From Strigamia acuminata (lineage: Eukaryota > Arthropoda > Chilopoda > Geophilomorpha > Linotaeniidae), in contig OX442314.1 of the NCBI GenBank assembly GCA_949358305.1, positions 10,225,060 through 10,285,059 of the forward strand: a stretch of 60,000 bases of DNA, read 5' to 3'. The notes below the pieces were generated by a model. The model was not told the DNA's origin and did no database searches. It saw nothing but the letters and a program-made list of their open reading frames with translations. The position numbers were made by a program, and so were the translations under genes. Positions 53,901-60,000 of the stretch are shown in pieces; the stretch's first letter is position 1; the number at the start of each line of letters is the position of its first letter.

Positions 53901-56900
53901 GGAAAAAAGAACGATAAACTGCAGGAAATGGACTCGATTCGCGACCAACTGCGCGCGGCCGAAGCCGAACTCGAAAAATCCAAAACCCGAAACACCGAAA
54001 CGGAGGAAAAGGGAACGGAAATCGTGAACCGAATCGTATCGCTGCTGGTACCCGATTCCGAAGAGGTTCCGCCGAGCGAATTGGTTTCGTACGTCGAGAA
54101 AAAGGCGGAGGAACTTCGGCAAGTCGCAATCACCGCCGAAGAAGAGAAAAACCGACTGAAAATCGACTTGGAGAGCGTGGAAACGAGCAAAACTCGAACG
54201 GAACACGAGCTGGAGTGCGCGAAACAGGCGCTGGAAGCTCTGCAGACGGAATTTGCGCGCGCGAAAGAAGATAAAACACGCTCCGAGTGGGAAATGGAGT
54301 CGTGGGAAGACATCGTGGACGAGACGACGGAGAAAAACGGACGGGAAAACAGCCTGATCAAGTCGACGACCAAGTTACAAGACATGGAGTTGGAGTCAAC
54401 CAGTTCGAAACACAGCAAGGACAGCAGCGACGACGGACAAGAGAAGTACGGGGAACTCGTGCAGCGGAAGGAGGATTTGGAAATCCAGGTGAAAGAGCTG
54501 GAAACGCGGGTCTGCGAGTTGACGGAACGACAAAAGTCGCTTTCGGAAGCGGAAAACGACGACCAAACGCTGAAATCGGAGCTGGAGTCGGCGCTGGAAG
54601 ACGCGCAAAAGTGGAAATCAAACGCCGAGAAATTGTCGAACGAAATCGAGGCCGTGAACAACATCCTGAAGGTGTACAAGGAGAACATCGACTTGGATAA
54701 AATGTCGGATTCGGCCGAGAGAATGAAGGAGTTGCTCAGAGAGAAGGAAGCGGAAGTGGAAAAGCTGCGCGACGAGTTGTCCGCGAGCAAAAAGACGGAA
54801 GTTTGGTGGTCCGAGGCCGAGTTTCGCAATTTGCAGCACGAGAGGGAGCAAATCCTGTCCGTTTTGGACGAAAAGTCGCGCCAAAACAGCTCGCTCAAAG
54901 CGGAAGTGCACCGACTGACGAGCATCGTGTCCGCCGAACGTTCGGCGCTCGAGAAACTGCAAGAAGACACGCGCCAACTGCTGCGCGAGAAGGAAATCCG
55001 ACAGGCCGAGGCGTCGCACTCGAGCAAAGAGGCGATGCAGAGCTTCAATCGCGTCGTGCGCGACAGAGAACTGGAAATCGAAGCGCTGAGCCAGAAAAAC
55101 GACACTTTGATCGCCATTTTGCACGAGTCGCCGAGCGAAAACGCCGACAAAGACAGCGGCGAGCGACTCGAGGCGCTCCTGACCGAACGGGGCGATCTGA
55201 GCAAACAAATCGGCGTCCTGAGCAGCGAAAGGGCGCAATTGGTCGCCGCTTTGACGCAGAAACACGAGGAGAGCGTCGCGTACCACGCGGAAATCCAGCG
55301 GCTGAGCGCAGCCCTGCACGGCGAGCACGAAAAGTCGTGCAATTTGGAACTGCAGTGCGGGAGCGTGGCGAAGCAGTACGAGGAGAAGCAGAAGACGCTG
55401 ATAAAGGCGCAGGAAGAGCTTATTGGCTGGAAGGAAAGGGTCGGCGAGTTGGAGCAGCGAGTGATGGAACTGAAGGAGAGAATGGCGGAGTTGATGGCGA
55501 AGGAGGAAGGGGAAGTCGTGTCGATTTCGAGGCGCGATTTGACGGTGAAGGAGGAGGAGTTGGAGAGATTGAGGAAGGCGAGTGCGGAGAAAGACGAGTG
55601 GTTGTTTGAGAAGGATAAGTTGTTGAGGGAGCTTCAGCAGAGGTTGGAGAGGGCGTTGGTGGAGTGCGGGAGGAAGGAGGAGGAGGTTGGCGGGTTGAAG
55701 AGACACGTGGAGAGCTTGGGTGTGCAGATTGGGAGCGTTAGGGAGGAGTTGGGGAGGAGTTTGAAGGGACAGGAGGTGGATAGAGAGAGGGTGGAGGATG
55801 CGACGAGTGAGGCGAATGTTTTGAAGGAGACGAATAGTCGGTTGTGTTTGGTTGTGCAGGAGAGGGAGTTCGAGATTACGGCGCTGAAAGAAAAGGTGAT
55901 TTATTTGTTTGTTTCTTCAATTTTTCTTTGTTTTCTCCGTTTTTTCCCCATTTTCTTCAATATTTTTTATATTTTCTTCGATATTTCTAGAATTTCTCTT
56001 CAATTTCTTCTAATTTTCTTCAATTTTTCTTTATTTTCTTCAATTTTTTTTTATTTTCTTCAATTTTTCTTCATTTTCTTCAATTATTTTGATTATTTTT
56101 TTGGTTTTTTTTAAATTTATATCGATTTGTTTTTGTAGGTTGTGACTTTAACTCGAGTTGTCGAACAGCAATCGCAAAGCGATTCGAACAACCCGGAAGA
56201 AATGAAACGTCTGTTGAAAGAAAGCGAGGCGATGCAATCGAAAGCTCAAGAATTCCAGCAAGAAAGAGACCAAGCTATGATGGTGGTCAATCAAAAACAA
56301 CAAGAAAACAAACAAATCAATAGCCAGGTATTTTTCGTATTAAACAAACTCAACTCAACTCAACCAACAATTTTTGTACCAATAGTTGCACAGTTTACGC
56401 GAAAGGGAAGAAAAACTACACCACGAGCTGGAACGTCTTCGCATACATCTGCTGCAAGTTGAGGAAAGCTACACGCACGAGGCGATTCACGCCGAGGACC
56501 GCGAAAAGGAACTCCGCAATCGCTTGGCCCAAACCGAAGATCGCATCCGGAATACCGCATCATCGTACACGAATGCGAGGTGACAAAATTGAAATAATTC
56601 AAAAAAATCTGAAAAAAATTCGGAAAAATCTGAAAAAAATTCGGAAAAATCTGAAAAAAATTCGGAAAAATCTGAAAAAAATTCGGAAAAATCTGAAAAA
56701 AATTCGGAAAAATCTGAAATATTTAGAAAAATCTGAAAAAATTTAGAAAAATCTGAAAAAACTCAAAATTCTGAAAACGATTGGGACTAATTCCACTTCA
56801 GATGAAGTGTAAAGTGGCCATTCCGTAAAAAAAAAAGTTGAAATTAAACAAATTCAATCTTTTCAGTTTCCAAGCCAACGTGCAAGTCGAGTCCCTACAG

Positions 56901-59645
56901 CAGCAGCTACACGTCGTGGCGAAACAACGCGACGACGCTCTATTGAAGCTCGACCGAGCCGAAGATCAACTCCAACAACTCACCGCGTCACTTCAAACAT
57001 TTCAAGTCGTTTTAGAGCAATTCCAACAAGAAAAAGAACGCGATCTCTCCGTCTTACGAAACCAACACGAAGAAAAGATGAAATCCGAACTCCGAACGCG
57101 ACAACAACTCGAATACCAGACCCAAACCCTTCAAGTACGACCCGAAACTGCCAAAAACGCCCCAAAAAAAACGACTAATCCAAACCTAACTCTTTCCAGC
57201 ACAAATTGGAGGAAGCCAAAGAAGCTTTGGCGGCCGCTTCGCGTCTTAGTGAAACCCTCGACCAAAGAGATGAAGTTATAACTTCATTGAAGCGCGAAGG
57301 TGAGCCGAATAGGACGAAAATCGCGCTCGAAATAATGTTTAAAAATGTGAACATTTGCTTTAGCTTGCTGTTGTTTGATGCGTTGGGTGTTGGCCAAATA
57401 TCAGCTGATAGTCTTGGGCATGTCTGGAACAACCCAAGAATCAGCCTGATATTCAGCAACTGCCCGACTGAACCTCGTGTTTGACGATTAATTAGTTTTA
57501 ATTTAATTATAAAAAATATTTTTTTTATTCGTTTTATTCTAAATTTACCTGTCTTTTCGGTGGCCTCATTAACCCACCCTACCTACCGCCAGGGTTGCAC
57601 GCATTACCGCAATTTGGTAACTAGTTATCGTTATTTACTCAAAAAAGTAACTAGTTACTACTCGTTATCGTTACATTACCGTTAGATAATTTAAATGTCG
57701 TTGACGGAATTAGTTAATAGTTAATTAACTACAATTAGCGTGCAACCCGGGCTAACGTAGTCTCTGTTTGTCCGCGCATGATTAGCCTTTGTTTATTTTT
57801 ATACAGAATTGTCTTTTTTTTCGGGTTTTTTATTTTATTTTTTGTTTTTATTTTCATTTATTTTTTCCATTTATTCAGTTCTACTAATGGGGTCGCATGG
57901 CATTTGTTTAATCTCATTTGGTAACACTGAGTGTAGCTGTTACCTCAGATTACCACGTGAGGTTTAACGAGTACCATGGATATGCAATTAACCACTTCCG
58001 CAAGAAAATTTTTATTTATTTTTTGTATTTTTCTGTCTTGATTTGATTATTATGTTTTAGTATTTTTTTAATTATCTTTTTATCGATAATACGCATGTCT
58101 TAGTTCGTTTTGATTAATATTTTGTCGTTTTAACACGCATGATTTGATCGATTTTTGATATTTCAGTTAAATTTGTTGATGTTCACTTAGGATTTGATTT
58201 GCATGTTGTGGTCTGGTGTTGAGTATTACATCAGGTATTGGTGAGCATGCCCAACCAGTACTTATGTGATATTCGACCACTGGCTACAAACGAACAGCTA
58301 AAACTGACAACTGTTTATCAACGCATGATCCACTAAACTAATCGCATGTAAAATTGAGTTGTTTTTACGTGCAGTTTTGGTATATCCTTTTTGTTTATGA
58401 AATTTTTTATTTTTTTTTATTTTTATTTTTTGATGTTTTTGAATTTATTGATTTATTTTGTTTGGATTTTTTTTTTTTTTTTAGTTTCTGATCGCGAAGG
58501 GTCGCTGAAAAAAATTGAAGAAGAAATGCGAAGAGTCGCGAGTAGCACGGAAGGAAAAGTTGACAGGTGGATTGATGATTTGATTTAAATTTTTAAAATT
58601 TTAATCTTGTATTTTTTTTTGTAGGTCGATTATAAAGAATTTATTGGTTAATTACTTCGGCATTCCTCCGCGACAACAGCCGCAAGTGTTGAAAATTATC
58701 GCCACGGTTCTTGATTTTAATTACGAAGAACGGGTTAAGGTGTTGTGATGTTTTGCGCGATCAAAATTAATGGTTTTTGGTTAATTTGGTTTTTTTTTTT
58801 TAAAGACTGGTTTAGAAATGAGTTCAACAGGTGGTTGGATGTCGAATTGGTTAGGCCAAAAACCTGCTCAAATGACTGGGGCCAAACAGAGGAGTTCAAC
58901 GAACCCAGTGCCAGTAAATATACGAATTTTTGTTTTTTTAAGTTTCTTTATAGAAAAAAATGGACATTCATATTGTAAAAATGCATTATTGCATATGTAA
59001 ATGCATTTTTTAAGTAAAGGAGTTGCTCTTTTAGATGAAAAACTGCATTTTTAGTGCAATAATGATCTTTTTCTGCATTTTTTTGTGCATAAATGGTCAT
59101 TTTCTGCATTTTTTTGTGCATAAATGGTCATTTTCTGCATTTTTAAGTGAAAATCGGTCCTTTTTTGCATTGTTTATGTGCAAAACGGCCTCATTCTGCA
59201 TTATTAAGTGCAAAACGGTTATTTTTTTGCAATGTATGTGCAATTATGATCATTTTCCTGCATTTGTATGTGCAAAAATGGTCGTTTACCGACTTGTTAG
59301 GCGAACACAAGTAATTTGAACTTTGTTTTTCAGTCTCTCTCCGCGGCTTTCATCCAGTTCCTGGAAACTGAATCGCGCCCGACCTTCACCATGAAACTGC
59401 CGGCCGAGTCCATGGCCCTTGAAATAACCCGTAAAAGCGAGCACAAACCAATCAACCCAGTCAACCCGTTTAACCCGTTCGCGCTACCGCCCGTTTCGTC
59501 GTCGATCAACCCCAAAAAAACATCGGAAACCGATTCCTCTCATCTCCTTATGAAGCCCATGACGTCAACCCTACCCATCTTCACGCCTCTGCCAGTCTCC
59601 AGTGCATCTCCCAGCTTTCTCCGTGACGTCCTAAAAGACGAATGA
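44919..59645 (+). CDS. TRIP11: Golgi microtubule-associated protein 210 / TRIP11 (25 exons)
   Basis: GMAP-210 is a long coiled-coil golgin that tethers vesicles at the cis-Golgi and supports trafficking to cilia. Exons (first to last): 44919-45021, 45087-45163, 46223-46333, 46778-47041, 47938-48006, 49458-49602, 49966-50078, 50701-50872, 51989-52032, 52206-52340, 52404-52521, 52588-52689, 52816-52886, 52971-53231, 53295-53450, 53519-53723, 53797-55895, 56139-56327, 56386-56579, 56867-57134, 57200-57299, 58485-58566, 58625-58739, 58806-58913 and 59334-59645. All phases close, giving about 1870 residues against about 1980 in humans. The N-terminus (M-S-W-F-R-E-V-G-G-G-I-S-S-I) would form the curvature-sensing amphipathic helix. 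M-E-F-A-D-V-I-S-S-Q-F-E-I-N-R-L-S is a GMAP-210 signature. Near the C-terminus, L-L-V-N-Y-F-G-I-P and L-D-F-N-Y-E-E-R-V-K mark the GRIP-related ARF-binding region. AATAAA is at 59805. Confidence 0.96.
45460..46020. repeat. Minisatellite in TRIP11 intron 2, 20-bp units
   Basis: GGCCTAAAATTGAATTTTCT repeats at 20 bp in the first part, then GGCCTAAAATATGTTTTTTT at 20 bp in the second. The two families merge without a spacer, so one seems to have evolved from the other. Confidence 0.9.
46555..46630. repeat. Short fold-back element in TRIP11 intron 3
   Basis: CCAGCACAGTTGTGAATG is followed after about 35 bp by GCATTCACAACTCGACTGG, an imperfect inverted repeat. It may be a tiny MITE; no target-site duplication was resolved. 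Confidence 0.5.
47042..47937. other. TRIP11 intron 4
   Basis: A 0.9-kb intron. Positions 47520-47700 are less AT-rich and contain the inverted words CAGAGCG (about 47532) and CGCTCTG (about 47604) and AGGTGCAT/ATGCACCT, possibly a decayed MITE. No exon is seen. Confidence 0.4.
48010..48645. repeat. Minisatellite in TRIP11 intron 5, 21-bp units
   Basis: About 25 units with the core AAAACATTAGAAAATATGGT repeat at 21 bp with little length variation. Two A-tracts in each unit are about 10 bp apart. Degenerate relatives continue to about 48850. Confidence 0.92.
48850..49457. other. Remainder of TRIP11 intron 5
   Basis: After the minisatellite the intron has GC-richer sequence at 49015-49160 without a supported exon and a poly-A run at 49366-49385. 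Confidence 0.45.
50079..50700. other. TRIP11 intron 7
   Basis: It holds short (CA)n at about 50090, (GT)n at about 50560 and T-rich stretches. No exon or mobile element was recognised. Confidence 0.45.
50935..51870. repeat. Minisatellite in TRIP11 intron 8, 41-bp units
   Basis: The unit is ATATTAAGTTAATTTTATGT then CTAAAATTTGCATTTTTGAGC, 41 bp in all. Variant blocks with GGATAAAAGT and TTTTTAAGTTTAAAAATAG are inserted at intervals, giving a longer higher-order pattern. A/T tracts lie about 10-11 bp apart. Confidence 0.88.
56585..56765. repeat. Minisatellite in TRIP11 intron 19, 21-bp units
   Basis: AAAAATCTGAAAAAAATTCG plus one base repeats at 21 bp about eight times, starting right after the exon 19 donor. 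It is followed at 56785-56828 by a fragment related to the dispersed repeat in UGP2 intron 11. Confidence 0.9.
57381..57470. repeat. Intronic fold-back in TRIP11 intron 21
   Basis: AATATCAGCTGATAGTCTTGGG (here split across 57397-57418) pairs with CCCAAGAATCAGCCTGATAT at 57433-57453 around a 14-nt loop. The flanks continue the pairing weakly, so a long hairpin would form in the pre-mRNA. Confidence 0.6.
57588..57755. mobile_element. hAT-like MITE remnant in TRIP11 intron 21
   Basis: The left end CAGGGTTGCACGC and the right end GCGTGCAACCC are inverted. The interior has repeated TAACTAGTTA-type words. CAGGGTTGCAC is a frequent hAT terminus. A clean 8-bp duplication was not found, so the call is tentative. 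Confidence 0.5.
57756..58484. other. Remainder of TRIP11 intron 21
   Basis: AT-rich intron sequence without a recognised exon or element; T-rich tract before the exon 22 acceptor. Confidence 0.45.
59035..59285. repeat. Minisatellite in TRIP11 intron 24, about 31-bp units
   Basis: Units with the core TTCTGCATTTTTTTGTGCAT followed by AAATGGTCATT repeat at 30-31 bp, becoming more degenerate towards 59285. Confidence 0.85.
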
Positions 59646-59681
59646 AACGAAACGAAAACGCGAAAAATTTCGTTTCGTTTT
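59644..59681 (+). other. Stem-loop immediately after the TRIP11 stop codon
   Basis: GAAACGAAACGAAA (59644-59657) pairs with TTTCGTTTCGTTTT (59668-59681) with one mismatch and a 10-nt loop. The stem overlaps the end of the stop codon by two bases. It could act in the mRNA 3' UTR; function is unknown. Confidence 0.6.
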
Positions 59682-60000
59682 TCGCCCTGATAGATTTTTA
59701 TATTTTATTTGATGAAAGATACTCGTGGACGAACACAGAAGCGTCGTAATTCATTTCTTTATTAGTTTATACCGTAATGAGAATATTTATTTGTAATCTA
59801 TATAAATAAAAATGAAAAATAAAAATTATGTACAAACAACGGTTCGTTTTATCAAAAGAAATTGGTTCGTTTCACAACCGACAAATTTGAAGTTGATGAC
59901 TATATAATAATAATAAAAATAGTTGTTTGATTTGATATAAATAAGGGCCAACCGGTCAGAAGTGAGGGTTTGTGCGGGTTTGTTTGGTCATAAAACTATG
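59682..60000. other. TRIP11 3' UTR and downstream spacer
   Basis: AATAAA at 59805 is the likely polyadenylation signal. The remaining 190 bp are AT-rich and contain no recognised exon before the window ends. Confidence 0.5.

Noticed and set aside
53579-55342. 587-codon open frame on the minus strand
   Set aside because: It is antisense to TRIP11 exon 17, whose plus-frame coiled-coil protein is continuous and phase-consistent with its neighbours. Ser/Phe-rich composition is the mirror of Glu/Lys codons.
54618-55706. 362-codon minus-strand frame and 268-codon plus-strand frame (54803-55609)
   Set aside because: Both are other-frame shadows of the same GC-rich TRIP11 exon; Leu/Gln-rich and Arg/Gly-rich compositions follow from it.

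Overview
The window is AT-rich, intron-rich animal nuclear DNA with canonical GT-AG introns. It comes from an invertebrate with a compact genome, but the phylum cannot be fixed from sequence alone. The giant/CES-2-like bZIP gene leans towards an ecdysozoan or another protostome. Short non-autonomous DNA transposons lie between genes. Almost every long intron or spacer carries its own AT-rich minisatellite.

Layout. 1-5980: repeat-rich spacer with a candidate first exon of MRPS12. 5982-6409: main exon of MRPS12 (mitochondrial ribosomal protein uS12m), flanked by two copies of one composite minisatellite repeat. 9443-10396: single-exon bZIP transcription factor. 10400-17370: long spacer with hAT-like and Tc1/mariner-like MITEs and a diverged tandem duplication. 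17373-17966: single-exon protein carrying a YAP/FAM181-type TEAD-binding motif. 19093-23829: GALNT7 (10 exons plus one alternative lectin exon). 24191-26188: OTUB1 (8 exons). 26965-27162 (minus): small membrane protein diverging from MDH1. 27562-29665 and 30180-32384: tandem cytosolic malate dehydrogenase genes with identical exon lengths. 33217-37729: UGP2 with two alternative first coding exons. 38289-40612: three small single-pass membrane proteins, one with about 102 uninterrupted glutamates. 41092-42406 and 42806-44521: tandem secreted ENDOU genes. 44919-59645: TRIP11/GMAP-210 golgin (25 exons, about 1870 residues).

Most genes are unrelated housekeeping genes (mitochondrial translation, O-glycosylation, deubiquitination, malate shuttle, UDP-glucose synthesis, Golgi tethering) packed mostly head-to-tail. 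The two tandem pairs (MDH1, ENDOU) are local duplications. GALNT7, UGP2 and TRIP11 all bear on Golgi and glycan biology, but nothing in the sequence shows that this proximity is functional.

Most notable observations: (1) about twenty unrelated minisatellites have unit lengths of about 20-21, 31 or 41 bp, that is, multiples of the DNA helical repeat, with A/T tracts about 10 bp apart, resembling the periodic An/Tn clusters of nematode introns; (2) GALNT7 has two alternative exons for the first lectin repeat; (3) a Cys/Pro-rich, single-pass protein ends in a poly-glutamate tail; (4) an intronless TEAD-binding gene lacks WW domains. Exon coordinates were read by eye from splice sites, reading phase and family knowledge; no alignment or database search was run.
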